A DNA stretch of 64,000 bases from Microbacterium oxydans (GTDB lineage Bacteria > Actinomycetota > Actinomycetes > Actinomycetales > Microbacteriaceae), in the NCBI RefSeq assembly GCF_006540085.1, contig NZ_BJOG01000005.1, positions 186,001 through 250,000 on the forward strand, given 5' to 3'. The notes below the pieces were generated by a model. The model worked only from the letters and a program-made list of their open reading frames with translations, searched no databases and was not told the origin of the DNA. Shown in pieces: positions 27,846 to 39,450 of this stretch (position 1 is the stretch's first letter; each line of letters starts with the position of its first letter). Both the position numbers and the translations under genes were made by a program.

Positions 27846-28823
27846 TCAGCGCGTCGTGCCGTGCACCTTCGGCAGGGCACCGCCCGCGGCCGCATTGCGG
27901 TCGGGACGGAAGTTCGAGAAGTCGGCACCGGGAACGTCCTGGACGAGGTCGAGCTCATCCTCGATGAGCGCCGCCTCCCATTCCTCGGGACCGACCAGGG
28001 GAAGTCGGACGCGCGGACTCGAGATGCGACCGAGTCCGTGCAGGATGTACTTGGCCGCGACGGTCCCAGGCACATGCGTCATCACGGCGCGGACGAGCGG
28101 CTCGAGCCGCTTGTGCTCCGCCGTGGCCGTGGCGAGGTCTCCCGCGTTCACCGCGTCGATGATCGTGCGGTACGGCGCCGCGGCGACGTTGGCCGTCACG
28201 CCGATCAAACCGGTCGCCCCGATCGCGAGGTGCGGCAGCACGTTCGCGTCGTCGCCCGAGAAGTACATGAGGTCGGTCTGGTTCAGCACCCGACTCACCT
28301 CGGAGAAGTCGCCCTTGGCGTCCTTCACAGCGAGGATGTTCGGGTGCTTCGCCAGACGCAGGATCGTCTCGTACTTGATCGGCACACCGGTCCGGCCCGG
28401 GATGTCGTAGAGGATCACCGGGAGGTCGGTGGCGTCGGCCACCAGACGGAAGTGTGTGAGGATGCCCGCCTGCGTGGGCTTGTTGTAGTACGGCGTGACG
28501 ATCATGATGCCGTCGGCGCCTGCCTTCTCGCTGGCCTTGTAGAGCTCGATCGCGTGCGCGGTCTCGTTCGACCCGCCACCCGTGATGATCTTCGCCCGAC
28601 CTGCGGAGACGGACTTGCCGACCTCCACGAGCTTGAGCTTCTCGGGGTCCGTCAGAGTCGAGGTCTCACCGGTCGTTCCCGTCACGACGATGCCGTCCGC
28701 TCCCGCGGTGATCACGTCATCGATGTGCTTCTCGACGGCGGGCCAGTCGACTTCGCCGTCGGCCGTCATCGGAGTGACGAGCGCGACGAGAACCTGTCCG
28801 AAGGGGTTGCCCGAGTGCGTCAT
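27846..28823 (-). CDS. dapA: 4-hydroxy-tetrahydrodipicolinate synthase
   Basis: A 325-residue class I aldolase that condenses pyruvate and aspartate semialdehyde in lysine/DAP synthesis. GTTGETSTLTDPEKLKLVE carries the substrate-binding TTGE; VTPYYNKPTQAG holds the active-site Tyr, and NILAVKDAKGD the Schiff-base Lys. The ATG at 28823 (MTHSGNPFGQ) has TACGCT 6 bases upstream; the longer frame would run into the next gene. rnj follows. Confidence 0.96.
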   Translation of the reverse strand: MTHSGNPFGQVLVALVTPMTADGEVDWPAVEKHIDDVITAGADGIVVTGTTGETSTLTDPEKLKLVEVGKSVSAGRAKIITGGGSNETAHAIELYKASEKAGADGIMIVTPYYNKPTQAGILTHFRLVADATDLPVILYDIPGRTGVPIKYETILRLAKHPNILAVKDAKGDFSEVSRVLNQTDLMYFSGDDANVLPHLAIGATGLIGVTANVAAAPYRTIIDAVNAGDLATATAEHKRLEPLVRAVMTHVPGTVAAKYILHGLGRISSPRVRLPLVGPEEWEAALIEDELDLVQDVPGADFSNFRPDRNAAAGGALPKVHGTTR

Positions 28824-28851
28824 AGACCCAGCGTATCGGTTCGACCACCGG

Positions 28852-29271
28852 TCATGCGGACGCGAAGACGCGGATGACGTCCCCGCGGGCGACGTCGTTC
28901 TTCCCTGCCAGGAGCACCCCGACCATGTCACCGGCCCTCGCCTCGTTCGCGCGCTTGCGGAACATCTCGATTCCGGTGATCTCGGTCGTCGACAGCGCGG
29001 CACCGTCACGGATGACCGAGACGGCGTCTCCGACACGGACGACACCGCGGCTCACTTTGCCCGTGGCCACGAGACCGCGGCCGGTGATCCTGAACACGTC
29101 CTCGACGGCGACCTCTCCGGCTCCGGCCTCACTGCCGACAGTCATGGGCGCGGCCGTATCGGCGGAGATCCCCGCGGTGAGGTCCGCGAGACGAGCGGCC
29201 TCCGCAGCGTTGTACGCCCGAAGCATCTCATCGGCACCCTGAGGATCGCGCTTTCTCCTGAACAAACCCAT
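28852..29271 (-). CDS. Orphan EF-Tu domain II-like small protein
   Basis: A 139-residue protein. Residues 54-139 ([21 protein letters not shown], then [21 protein letters not shown]) align closely by eye with domain II of EF-Tu, including GIEMFRK. There is no GTPase domain. Residues 1-48 are charged and helical ([20 protein letters not shown]). Domain II binds the aminoacyl-acceptor end or ribosome in EF-Tu, but what a free copy does is unknown. TACGAT lies 6 bases before the ATG. It is divergent from the Nudix gene and next to dapA. Confidence 0.8.
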   Translation of the reverse strand: MGLFRRKRDPQGADEMLRAYNAAEAARLADLTAGISADTAAPMTVGSEAGAGEVAVEDVFRITGRGLVATGKVSRGVVRVGDAVSVIRDGAALSTTEITGIEMFRKRANEARAGDMVGVLLAGKNDVARGDVIRVFASA

Positions 29272-29316
29272 GCACCGATCGTACGGACCGGGGGCGCTCC
29301 GCCGTACGCTCGTGGG

Positions 29317-29880
29317 ATGGGCTGGCTCACACGAAGCACCGACACGAAGTACGAGAACGCATGGATCCGCGTGCGAGAGGACCGGATCACGGGGCCCTCA
29401 GGCGACGAGGGTATCTACGGCGTCGTCTCCATGCAGCATCCGGCCGTGTTCGTCGTCGCGATGGACGAGGACGAACGCGTGTGCCTCGTCACGATCGACA
29501 GATACACCGTCGGCACGAGCGTCGAGATCCCGGCCGGTGGCAGCGACGGGGAGGACCCACTCGTCGCGGCTCAGCGCGAACTCCGCGAGGAGACGGGGTA
29601 CGAGGCGGCCGACTGGACCCCTCTCGGCGGCATGCTGGCTCTGAACGGCATCGCCGAGGCCCCGGAGCACGTCTTCCTCGCCCGCGACCTCCATCCGATC
29701 ACGGGCGAAGACGCATCACGCGGCGTCTCTGCCGAGACGCAGGCGGAAGAAGGCATCCGTGCCGTCTCCTGGGTACCGTTCGAGGACGTCCTCACGATGA
29801 TCGCCGAGGACACGATCACGGACGGCGAGACGATCGCCGCCATCGCGAAAGCCGGGATCCGGCTCGGAAGGTTCCGCTGA
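29317..29880 (+). CDS. Nudix hydrolase (ADP-ribose pyrophosphatase-like)
   Basis: A 187-residue Nudix enzyme. The box is read in [20 protein letters not shown] with GY following, matching GX5EX7REUXEEXGU apart from an expected small shift; it resembles ADP-ribose pyrophosphatases (YNGVVxxxxPAV-like start [16 protein letters not shown]). The ATG at 29317 has TACGCT 6 bases upstream. The substrate is inferred only from similarity. Confidence 0.87.
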   Translation: MGWLTRSTDTKYENAWIRVREDRITGPSGDEGIYGVVSMQHPAVFVVAMDEDERVCLVTIDRYTVGTSVEIPAGGSDGEDPLVAAQRELREETGYEAADWTPLGGMLALNGIAEAPEHVFLARDLHPITGEDASRGVSAETQAEEGIRAVSWVPFEDVLTMIAEDTITDGETIAAIAKAGIRLGRFR

Positions 29881-29912
29881 ACCTCGCGGATCGACCCCGG
29901 AAAGGTCTGTGA

Positions 29913-30674
29913 TCAGACCCGGCCGCGACGCGCCACACCGGAGGTGAGTGAACTCGGCAACACGCGCGCCAGAGCGACGATCGCCTTGTATCGCAGCGAC
30001 GGCACCGACACCGACTTGCCGAGCGCCGCATCGCGAAGGCCGATCCTGACGACGTCGCGCGCATTCAGCCACATGATGGCGGGAACACCCTCCTGACCTA
30101 CCGGCAGCCCCATCCGCTCGTGGAACGACGTGTGGGTGAACCCCGGGCACAGCGCCGTCACGGAGACTCCGTCCCTCGCGTACTCGGCGTTGGCCCAGCG
30201 GCTGAAGCCGATGAGCCATGCCTTGCATGCGGAGTAGGTCGAGCGCGAGATGAATCCCGCGACCGAGGCGACGTTGATGATGCGCCCGCCGCGACCGCGC
30301 ATGGACTGGAGCGCCGCATGCATGAGGCGCATCGACGCCTCCACATGCAGCCGTAGGTGACGGACCTCGTCGTCGATGTCGTTGTCGGCGAACTGCAGAG
30401 GCAGTCCGAACCCCGCGTTGTTCACGAGAAGGTCGACGGGGTCCGAGGTGTCGCGCAGCCTTTCCGCGACCTTCTCGACTCCTGCCTCTTCCGCCAGATC
30501 GGCGGACACGATCTCGACCGCGACCCCGTACTCGCTCCGCAGTTCCGCCGCCAGCTTCTCGAGGGCGCCCACCGAGCGCGCCACCAGGATGAGGTCGGCC
30601 CGCCGCCGCGCCAGCTGACGGGCGAACTCGGCGCCCAGCCCTGCGCTTGCTCCGGTGATCAGCGCGGTGGGCAT
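29913..30674 (-). CDS. Short-chain dehydrogenase/reductase
   Basis: A 253-residue SDR. TGASAGLGAEFARQLA is the nucleotide-binding TGxxxGxG, NNAGFG follows near 85, and the catalytic Ser and YSACK (YxxxK) are present in INVASVAGFISRSTYSACK. The C-terminus is hydrophobic and basic. The ATG overlaps the folA stop by 4 bases, so it is co-expressed with thyA-folA; a link to folate metabolism is only positional. Confidence 0.92.
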   Translation of the reverse strand: MPTALITGASAGLGAEFARQLARRRADLILVARSVGALEKLAAELRSEYGVAVEIVSADLAEEAGVEKVAERLRDTSDPVDLLVNNAGFGLPLQFADNDIDDEVRHLRLHVEASMRLMHAALQSMRGRGGRIINVASVAGFISRSTYSACKAWLIGFSRWANAEYARDGVSVTALCPGFTHTSFHERMGLPVGQEGVPAIMWLNARDVVRIGLRDAALGKSVSVPSLRYKAIVALARVLPSSLTSGVARRGRV

Positions 30675-31150
30675 CAGCGCTCGTATCCCAGGAAGCGGTA
30701 CCGGACGCCGGTGCGGGAGGTCTGCCACTCCCCCTCGTCGACCAGGCGCCAGCCCTTCTTGTCCGGGGCGTACGCGTCGCCGGCGACGTCCAGGTCGAGC
30801 TCGGTGACCTCCAGACGGTCCGCGTCGCCGATCACCTGTCGGAAGATCTCCGCACCGCCGATGATCCATGCCCGGTCGAGTCCGCGGACCGCCTCGGCGA
30901 CCGTCGCCGCGCGACGCGCGCCCTCTTCGGACCAGTCCTGCTGCCGGGTCACCACGATGTTCTCGCGGCCGGCGAGCGGACGGAAGCGCTCAGGGAGAGA
31001 GTCCCAGGTCTTGCGCCCCATCACGACCGGAGCGCCGAGGGTGACTTCCTTGAAGTGAGCCAGGTCCTCTGGCACATGCCACGGCATGCCGCCCTCCGCG
31101 CCGATCACGCCACCGTGCGCTTCGGCCCAGATCAAGCCCACCCACGTCAT
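30674..31150 (-). CDS. folA: Dihydrofolate reductase
   Basis: A 158-residue DHFR that regenerates tetrahydrofolate. [20 protein letters not shown] holds the Met20-loop region with the PW pair, [12 protein letters not shown] the NADPH site, and [10 protein letters not shown] the GG pair. It starts 4 bases before the end of thyA, forming a thyA-folA-SDR unit. Full-length. Confidence 0.97.
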   Translation of the reverse strand: MTWVGLIWAEAHGGVIGAEGGMPWHVPEDLAHFKEVTLGAPVVMGRKTWDSLPERFRPLAGRENIVVTRQQDWSEEGARRAATVAEAVRGLDRAWIIGGAEIFRQVIGDADRLEVTELDLDVAGDAYAPDKKGWRLVDEGEWQTSRTGVRYRFLGYER

Positions 31151-31956
31151 ACCGCGACCGCCGCCCTGATCGGCGCGTGGTGCTGGTAGTCGTCCACGAT
31201 GAAATCCTCGTAGCGGTAGTCGAAAATCGACTCGGGCTTCCGCGCGAAACGCAGCGTCGGGTATGCGTAGGGCTCACGGCTCAGCTGCTCGCGCACCTGC
31301 TCCACGTGGTTGTCGTACACGTGGCAGTCGCCGCCGGTCCAGACGAAGTCGCCGGGCTCGAGCCGCACCTGCTGAGCGATCATCAGCGTGAGGAGCGCGT
31401 AGGAAGCGATGTTGAACGGCACTCCGAGGAACATGTCCGCGCTGCGCTGGTACAGCTGGCAGGAGAGCTTGCCGTCGGCGACGTAGAACTGGAACAGCGC
31501 GTGGCACGGTGCGAGCGCCATGGCGGGGATGTCGGCGGGGTTCCATGCCGAGACGATCAGCCGCCGCGAGTCGGGCGAGCGGCGGATCTGCTCGATCACC
31601 TCGGAGAGCTGGTCGATGCTGCCGCCGTCGGGCGTCGGCCAGGAACGCCATTGCACCCCGTAGACAGGACCGAGGTCGCCGGATTCGTCCGCCCACTCAT
31701 CCCAGATCGTGACGCCGTTCTCCCGAAGCCACCCCACGTTCGAATCGCCCTGCAGGAACCAGAGGAGCTCGTAGGCGATGGACTTGAAGTGCACGCGCTT
31801 GGTCGTGATGAGCGGGAACCCCTTCGACAGATCGAAGCGGATCTGTCGACCGAAGACGCTCGTCGTGCCGGTGCCGGTGCGATCGGACTTGTGCGTGCCG
31901 CTCTCCAGGACGTCTCGGAGCAGATCTTCATAAGGAGTCGGGACGGCTGCGCTCAT
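31147..31956 (-). CDS. thyA: Thymidylate synthase
   Basis: A 269-residue ThyA that makes dTMP from dUMP with methylene-[15 protein letters not shown] carries the catalytic Cys, [12 protein letters not shown] the phosphate site and the conserved Arg ([17 protein letters not shown]) is present. The ATG at 31956 has TATCGT 7 bases before it (leaderless pattern); the long upstream frame is a shadow. folA follows with a 4-base overlap. Confidence 0.97.
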   Translation of the reverse strand: MSAAVPTPYEDLLRDVLESGTHKSDRTGTGTTSVFGRQIRFDLSKGFPLITTKRVHFKSIAYELLWFLQGDSNVGWLRENGVTIWDEWADESGDLGPVYGVQWRSWPTPDGGSIDQLSEVIEQIRRSPDSRRLIVSAWNPADIPAMALAPCHALFQFYVADGKLSCQLYQRSADMFLGVPFNIASYALLTLMIAQQVRLEPGDFVWTGGDCHVYDNHVEQVREQLSREPYAYPTLRFARKPESIFDYRYEDFIVDDYQHHAPIRAAVAV

Positions 31957-32073
31957 GACAGCCACGATACCGCCACCCTCACCCTGTCGGGCGGATGAGC
32001 GCGCCCCCGGGACGTCGCCGTCATCGTCGGAAACATCGGCCCCGAGCGCCCTGGAGCCGCATATCCTCGACCC

Positions 32074-32487
32074 ATGTCTCCCGCCCTGGCCCTCGGCTTC
32101 GCTGCTGCACTGCTCGTGCTCGCGACGCTCATCGGTGTCGCGCTGCGACGCCGTGACGGTCGGCGACGCGACGGCGGCACGCTTCACTTCGTCCCCACGG
32201 ATGCGGACTCCGCCGAACTCGGGTCCCGGGCGACCCTGGTGCAGTTCAGCACCGAGATGTGCGCGCGGTGCCCGCAGGTGCGCAGGCTGCTCGGCGCATA
32301 CGCCGCCGAACACGAGGGTCTCCGCCATGTGGAGGTGGATCTGACTCACCGTCCCGACCTCTCGACCCGCTACAAGGTGCTCCAGACACCGACCACCTTC
32401 GTCGTGGACGGGTCGGGTGCCGTGCGCGCGCGATTCCACGGTGTCCCTCACCGGCATGCCCTCACCGACGCCCTCGCAACCCTCTGA
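32074..32487 (+). CDS. Membrane-anchored thioredoxin-like protein
   Basis: A 137-residue protein with an N-terminal membrane helix (about 5-24), a basic stop, then a thioredoxin fold: [20 protein letters not shown] with a CxxC (CARC) and [12 protein letters not shown] with the cis-Pro. It probably faces the cytoplasm or the outside depending on topology; an N-out or N-in assignment is not made. TATCCT is 6 bases before the ATG. It is followed by the DUF4395 gene. Confidence 0.88.
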   Translation: MSPALALGFAAALLVLATLIGVALRRRDGRRRDGGTLHFVPTDADSAELGSRATLVQFSTEMCARCPQVRRLLGAYAAEHEGLRHVEVDLTHRPDLSTRYKVLQTPTTFVVDGSGAVRARFHGVPHRHALTDALATL

Positions 32488-32507
32488 GCCGAAGAAACGG
32501 AGCATCC

Positions 32508-33083
32508 ATGAGCAATCCCGCCGGCATCGACCCCAGAGGCCCCCGATTCGCCGCAGCGATCACCGCGGTGCTGCTGCTGGTGGCGACGTTCCTCGCGCTG
32601 ACGGGGATATCCACAGCGCAGGCGGGTGCCGCGACGTTCGGCTGGTTCGCGTACCAGCCGCTCGCCGATGCCTCCTTCACGCCGACGGGGTGGGCGATCT
32701 CCTCCGCCTCCCTCGCACAGCGCGCTCTCGATCCCGGTTTCCTCCTCACCGCCGTCGCCGCTGCGCTGTTCCTGTGGGGTGTGGTGTCGCCGCGGACCGC
32801 TCCCTGGGGCGCGCTGTTCCGCACAGCGGTGCGACCGCGTCTCGCTCCGCCCGCCGAGCTCGAAGACCCCCGCCCTCCGAGGTTCTCGCAGGGTGTCGGA
32901 CTCTTCGTGGTGGGCATCGGTCTCGTGCTGCACCTCCTCGGCGTTCCGTGGGCTCTGCCGATCGCGACCGCTGCCGCCTTCGTAGCGGCCTTCCTCAACG
33001 CGGCATTCGCCTTCTGCCTGGGCTGCCAGCTCTACCTCGTGCTGCAGCGAGCGGGGCTCATCGGCAGGCCTGCCGCCGCCTGA
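32508..33083 (+). CDS. DUF4395 membrane protein
   Basis: A 191-residue protein with about four membrane helices: near 17-35, 65-90, 126-145 and 148-170. The C-terminal [13 protein letters not shown] with C-x-x-C is the typical DUF4395 end. Its position right after a thioredoxin suggests thiol or redox work in the membrane, a common pairing in actinobacteria (inference). A weak ribosome site (AACGGAG) precedes the ATG. Confidence 0.85.
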   Translation: MSNPAGIDPRGPRFAAAITAVLLLVATFLALTGISTAQAGAATFGWFAYQPLADASFTPTGWAISSASLAQRALDPGFLLTAVAAALFLWGVVSPRTAPWGALFRTAVRPRLAPPAELEDPRPPRFSQGVGLFVVGIGLVLHLLGVPWALPIATAAAFVAAFLNAAFAFCLGCQLYLVLQRAGLIGRPAAA

Positions 33084-33163
33084 GGCTGTTCCCCGCCCCT
33101 CCGCCGCTCGGTAGGCTGGCGACCAGCCGACGCTGCGCCCGCAGTGCGAGAACCGGAGGAATC

Positions 33164-33589
33164 ATGCCTGTCACCAGCGAAGCCGCCAGCACCTGGACCG
33201 GATCGCTCATGGAGGGGTCGGGTACGGTCGCGTTCTCGTCGTCCCATCTCGGCACCTTCCCGATCAACTGGAAGGCGCGCAGCGAGGGCAGCGACACGAC
33301 CACGACGCCCGAGGAGCTCATCGCGGCCGCGCATGCATCGTGCTTCAGCATGGCGCTCTCCCACGCGCTCGCCGAGAACGGCACTCCGCCGGAGCGCGTC
33401 AACACCACGGCCTCGGTCACGTTCAAGCCGGGCGTCGGCATCACCGGCAGCCACCTCAACGTCAATGCGACGGTCCCGAATCTCACGCCCGAGGCGTTCC
33501 AGGAGATCGCGAACGGAGCCAAGACGGGCTGCCCGGTGTCTCAGGCGCTCTCGGGGATCGATATCACCCTGGAGGCGACACTCGCCTGA
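33164..33589 (+). CDS. OsmC-family peroxiredoxin
   Basis: A 141-residue OsmC/Ohr protein that reduces organic hydroperoxides. The two cysteines are in AAAHASCFSMALS and GCPVSQAL, the typical spacing. GGAGGA stands about 4 bases before the ATG. A -10-like TAGGCT lies at about 33112. The group is closest to OsmC rather than Ohr by its overall form. Stand-alone gene in the same direction as DUF4395. Confidence 0.93.
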   Translation: MPVTSEAASTWTGSLMEGSGTVAFSSSHLGTFPINWKARSEGSDTTTTPEELIAAAHASCFSMALSHALAENGTPPERVNTTASVTFKPGVGITGSHLNVNATVPNLTPEAFQEIANGAKTGCPVSQALSGIDITLEATLA

Positions 33590-33621
33590 TCGCGGCGCGG
33601 AATCCGTTCAGGACACCAGGG

Positions 33622-34059
33622 TCAGCGGCGCGAGAGCCGGATCGCCTCGCGAATGCTGGCCCTGGCGTCTTTCCGGCGGCCCGCCGCGTCCTGGACCACA
33701 CCCAGCCGATAGCGCGCCCGCCAATCGTCACCCGCCGTATCCGCTTCTGCGGCGTACCGGGCGATCAGCGGATCGGCATCCGCGCGGGCGATCCTCCCGC
33801 TGGGCGTCAGTTCCGTCTCGACCGGAGGCATCCCGCCCTCCGCATCGAGGAGGCGTCCCAGACGATCGGCGCCGAAGCCGAACATCATCTCCCGGACCAG
33901 CGCCCATGCTCCGATCGGTGCCAGCACGAGCAGGGTGACCCCCATGCCGATGGACACGCCGGTGCCGACCGAGATGAACATCACCGCGAGCCAGATCGCG
34001 ACGGCGAGATAGAGGAGCAGCGCCGCGGCCATCAACGCGACGCCGATACGCGACATCAC
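33622..34059 (-). CDS. Membrane protein with TPR-like tail, unknown function
   Basis: A 145-residue protein with two membrane helices (about 5-28 and 34-56) and a soluble tail with an A-x-Y/R-x-G-V-V-Q-D-A-A-G-R-x-K-D-A-R pattern (DWRARYRLGVVQDAAGRRKD), as in a single tetratricopeptide repeat. I do not recognise the family. The start codons GTG and ATG overlap the dapB stop (GTGATG), so it is coupled to dapB. Confidence 0.82.
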   Translation of the reverse strand: MMSRIGVALMAAALLLYLAVAIWLAVMFISVGTGVSIGMGVTLLVLAPIGAWALVREMMFGFGADRLGRLLDAEGGMPPVETELTPSGRIARADADPLIARYAAEADTAGDDWRARYRLGVVQDAAGRRKDARASIREAIRLSRR

Positions 34060-34796
34060 GATCGGATGCCGATGTCGATCATGTGCTCGAGACCCACGAA
34101 CACGCCGTCGGCCTTCAGCGCGAAGGGCACGGCGAGCCGAATCCCCGGGGCATAGGCGAGAGCCGAGTCCACTGTGTCGTGTGTGAAGGTGAGCGACTCG
34201 CCCGGGCCGGAGAGGATGACTTCCTGCTTGGCGACGACCCCGGGGCGCCGCAGAGAGTGGACGGGCACACTGCCGACCTGCTGCCCCCTGGCACGCTGGT
34301 CCGCATGCGGTGCGCTGACGGGCCCCTGCTCCGCGCGCGCGGTCGCGATCAGTTCCGCGGTCCGCACGGCCGTTCCGCTCGGCGAGTCGATCTTGGTCTC
34401 GCGGTGCGCTTCGATGATCTCCGCCGAGCCGAAGAAGGGCGCAGCGGCCGCCGCCAGCGCTGACCCGAGGACCGAGCCGAGAGAGAAGTTCGGGATGAAG
34501 ACGGCACCGGTGCCGGCCGCCTCGACGAGAGGACGTACGAGCGCGATCCGCTCCGCCGACCAGCCCGAGGTCGCGACCAGCACGTTGATGCCACGTTCGA
34601 CGGCTGCGCGCACCACCTCGATGCTCACCTGCGGCGTCGATGCATCGACGACCAGGTCGGCACCGTCGATCTCCGCGAGATCGCTGGAAGAGGTCAGCAC
34701 ACGGCTCACCTCGAACCCGTCGAGCTCATCGATCACCGCACCGATGATCGTGCCGAGCTTCCCGGTTCCGCCGACGAGTGCTACCTGCGTGGTCAT
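34056..34796 (-). CDS. dapB: 4-hydroxy-tetrahydrodipicolinate reductase
   Basis: A 246-residue DapB. VALVGGTGKLGTIIG is the NAD(P)-binding loop; VDASTPQVSIEV, ATSGWSAE, IPNFSLGSVLG and EAHRETKIDSPSGTA carry the conserved blocks, including the His and Lys of the active site. It reduces the DapA product. TAGACT stands 6 bases before the ATG (leaderless pattern). The coupled membrane protein gene follows. Confidence 0.96.
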   Translation of the reverse strand: MTTQVALVGGTGKLGTIIGAVIDELDGFEVSRVLTSSSDLAEIDGADLVVDASTPQVSIEVVRAAVERGINVLVATSGWSAERIALVRPLVEAAGTGAVFIPNFSLGSVLGSALAAAAAPFFGSAEIIEAHRETKIDSPSGTAVRTAELIATARAEQGPVSAPHADQRARGQQVGSVPVHSLRRPGVVAKQEVILSGPGESLTFTHDTVDSALAYAPGIRLAVPFALKADGVFVGLEHMIDIGIRS

Positions 34797-34895
34797 GCAT
34801 CCAGTCTATTTCGCGGCCGACAGCGCACGGTCAGGGGCGCGCGGGCAGACACCTCGGATTCCGCGACACCGCGGAGGCGCGTCGGAGCAGGGCGC

Positions 34896-35498
34896 TCAGA
34901 CCAGCAGCGCATCGGGGATCCCGGTGCGCAGTTCCACCGGAAGGTGGCCGGTGTCGTTGTGCGTGAGCAGCGTCCACGGCCGCCCTTGCTTCTGAGCGAT
35001 CACCGTCAGCCCGCAATGGGACTGGTTCAGGGTCATCCACCGCCACTCCGGTGCGGCGAGCACCTCCCGCACGAACCAGGAGATCACGAAGTTGTGGGTG
35101 ATGAGCACCTCGTGCACGTCTCCGGTCTTGCGCACCAGGAACTCATTGACGGCATCGGACATCTGCGCCCGCCCCGCCTCGATCTCGGCCTCGGTGACGG
35201 AACCGAAGAACGGCTCGAACACGGAAGGAGTCTCCTCCGTCATCCCGGTCGGGACGCAGTCGAACAGCAGCGCGGTGGGCTCGGGATCCACCGACGGCAG
35301 ACGAGCCGCGATCGCCCGCGCCGTCTCGTTCGCGCGCAACAGCGGGGAATGCCAGACGGCGTCGAGCGGGAGCCCGGACAGCCGATCCGCGATCAGCTCC
35401 GCCTGACGTTGCCCCCTCGGCGAGAGGGGTCCGTCTGCGAGACCGTACTCGGCATCCTGATGTTCACCGTGTCTGACCAGATAAATGTAGTGCGTCAC
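34896..35498 (-). CDS. Histidine phosphatase (phosphoglycerate-mutase-like)
   Basis: A 200-residue histidine phosphatase. LVRHGEH holds the phospho-accepting His, LSPRGQRQAELIADRL is the R-G-x-x-Q-A block, and LITHNFV carries the second His. The start is a GTG. Substrate not known. No clear Shine-Dalgarno is seen. Confidence 0.88.
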   Translation of the reverse strand: MTHYIYLVRHGEHQDAEYGLADGPLSPRGQRQAELIADRLSGLPLDAVWHSPLLRANETARAIAARLPSVDPEPTALLFDCVPTGMTEETPSVFEPFFGSVTEAEIEAGRAQMSDAVNEFLVRKTGDVHEVLITHNFVISWFVREVLAAPEWRWMTLNQSHCGLTVIAQKQGRPWTLLTHNDTGHLPVELRTGIPDALLV

Positions 35499-35567
35499 AA
35501 ATCGCTCGCTTCATCGCCAGCATCCGCCGGACCTCTCTTCCACCCTATGTCACGGGCGGCTGGAAGC

Positions 35568-36596
35568 TCAGTTACCCGCCCGGGTGAGATCGGACACCTG
35601 GCTGCGCGAGAGCGAGACACCCGCTCCCTGCATCAGCTCATCGACGTGATCGCTCGCGAACGCGTTGACGATGGGCGCGGCGATCGTGCGCTGAGCGAGC
35701 AACCAGGCGATGGAGACCGCCGCGACAGGAGCACTCACTTCCTCGGCGACCTGATCGAGAGCGCGCAGGATCTTGATCCCCCGGCGGTTCAGATGACCAC
35801 GCAGTTGCTCGCCACGCACACCGCGCGACGTGAGCGCTTTGCTGCGATGCCGACCCGACAGGAATCCGTGCTCGAGCGCGTGCGACGGCGTGACGGCGAG
35901 GTTCTGCGCACCGGCCACGAGGCGAAGATCACCCTCGAACGGCTGACGGCGGACCAGGTTGTAGGGAGTGTCGATCACCTGGATGCGCGGGTAACCGGCC
36001 GCGGCCAGGATGCGTGCTTCCACGAGTCGCTCCGGGGCGAAACCGAATGCACCGACCGAACCGATCTTCCCGGCATCCGTCATCCATTCGACGGTCGCCA
36101 AGGTGTCTTCGAGGTTGGTCGTCGCGTCGAGGGTGGCATCGAGATAGAGCACATCGATGCGGTCGACACCGAGCCGGGTCAGCGATCCCTCGACGGCACG
36201 CACGAGGTTGACGGAACCGAGGCCCGGGTTGTCGGCGTGGGCGCCGATGCGGACGCTCAGGACACTGCGCTCGCGCTGACCGCGCGACCGCAACCACTGC
36301 CCGATGATGTGCTCGCTGCGTCCGCCGGAGAAGCCGTCAGCGGTGTGGATGGCGTTTCCGCCGAACTCCACATAGCGGTCGAGAATGCCGTGACTGGTCT
36401 CGAGATCGACGTTCCAGCCGAACTCCGCCGCGCCGAGCATCAGCGGGAACGTCTCGAAACCCGTTTCGCCCAGGGCGACGCGGATGGACTCCCCTATCCC
36501 CGGTCCGACGATCGGGATGGGCGCGGACGGATGCTCGGCAACGCCCTGCTTGGCGCCTTCCTCAGACGCTCCTGCGCCTACGCTGAACAACCGCAT
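35568..36596 (-). CDS. Aldo/keto reductase-like protein lacking the catalytic tetrad
   Basis: A 342-residue protein of the aldo/keto reductase (AKR) barrel fold: a GGNAIHTADGFSGGRSEHII block, AVEGSLTRLGVDRIDVLYLD, and a C-terminal LLAQRTIAAPIVNAFASDHVDEL. By hand alignment the four catalytic positions are altered: the Asp is His84, the Tyr Phe89, the Lys Arg116 and the His Asp153. The N-terminal 40 residues are extra. It may be a non-catalytic or different-function AKR; it is intact and not visibly decaying. Confidence 0.8.
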   Translation of the reverse strand: MRLFSVGAGASEEGAKQGVAEHPSAPIPIVGPGIGESIRVALGETGFETFPLMLGAAEFGWNVDLETSHGILDRYVEFGGNAIHTADGFSGGRSEHIIGQWLRSRGQRERSVLSVRIGAHADNPGLGSVNLVRAVEGSLTRLGVDRIDVLYLDATLDATTNLEDTLATVEWMTDAGKIGSVGAFGFAPERLVEARILAAAGYPRIQVIDTPYNLVRRQPFEGDLRLVAGAQNLAVTPSHALEHGFLSGRHRSKALTSRGVRGEQLRGHLNRRGIKILRALDQVAEEVSAPVAAVSIAWLLAQRTIAAPIVNAFASDHVDELMQGAGVSLSRSQVSDLTRAGN

Positions 36597-36763
36597 TCTC
36601 TCTCACCCCCGCGTCGATCGGTGCGTGCCGACCTGCGTACCTGCTGGACCTGCACCCCCCGGTGCGTACTTCGAGAGTAAGCGAATTCCCCGGACGCCCC
36701 GACCAATCCGGGGAACGGCGCGGAAACACCGGATAACGATTTGGTCACACCACTGGACGACGA

Positions 36764-36796
36764 AACCCGGGCCCCTCTTCGCGAAGAGGCCCGGGT
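36764..36796 (-). terminator. Rho-independent terminator of pnp
   Basis: AACCCGGGCC and CCCGGGTT arms with a TCTTCG/CGAAGA extension pair with a two-base bulge, about 20 bases past the pnp stop. On the minus strand it is followed by TTTCGTCG. Good position for pnp. Confidence 0.7.
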
Positions 36797-36814
36797 TCCG
36801 TTCGAACGTCGTGC

Positions 36815-39091
<2,277 letters not shown>

Positions 39092-39450
39092 GAGGTCTCT
39101 CCTTCTTTGTTTAGACTCGCGAATCCATGTGACGCGCGAGCATGTTCAAAGGAGCGGAACGGAAGGGTTCGGGCGCGCGGGCATTCCCGCGAATCTCGCC
39201 TGCGCTGGCCACCAGTAGAAAGCCACCCGACATCTGCCGAGGAACCCACCACAGGGGACCAGCTTCTCCGCCGATCGCTCCATGAGTCGATATGAAATTG
39301 TGCGGTTGACAGACATCAACCTCATCCACTCTATCAGCGCGGACCTCGAATCCTGCGAGTCGGCGCGCGACGCGGATCCGACATCGACCGGCCACGACAC
39401 GTTCACCCCGTGGATGCCGAAGCGAGGGGGATATCCGCTGTGGTGGGTTC
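39092..39450. promoter_or_regulatory. Divergent intergenic region between pnp and the UDP-glucose dehydrogenase gene
   Basis: A 359-base gap without a convincing ORF. It contains a perfect TTGACA at 39306-39311 on the plus strand with weak -10 candidates at 39329-39337, which may serve the dehydrogenase gene. Near pnp, CTCGCG (39116-39121) and CGCGAG (39135-39140) could form a small hairpin in the pnp leader. Composition is less GC-rich than the genes on both sides. No further clear element is seen. Confidence 0.4.
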
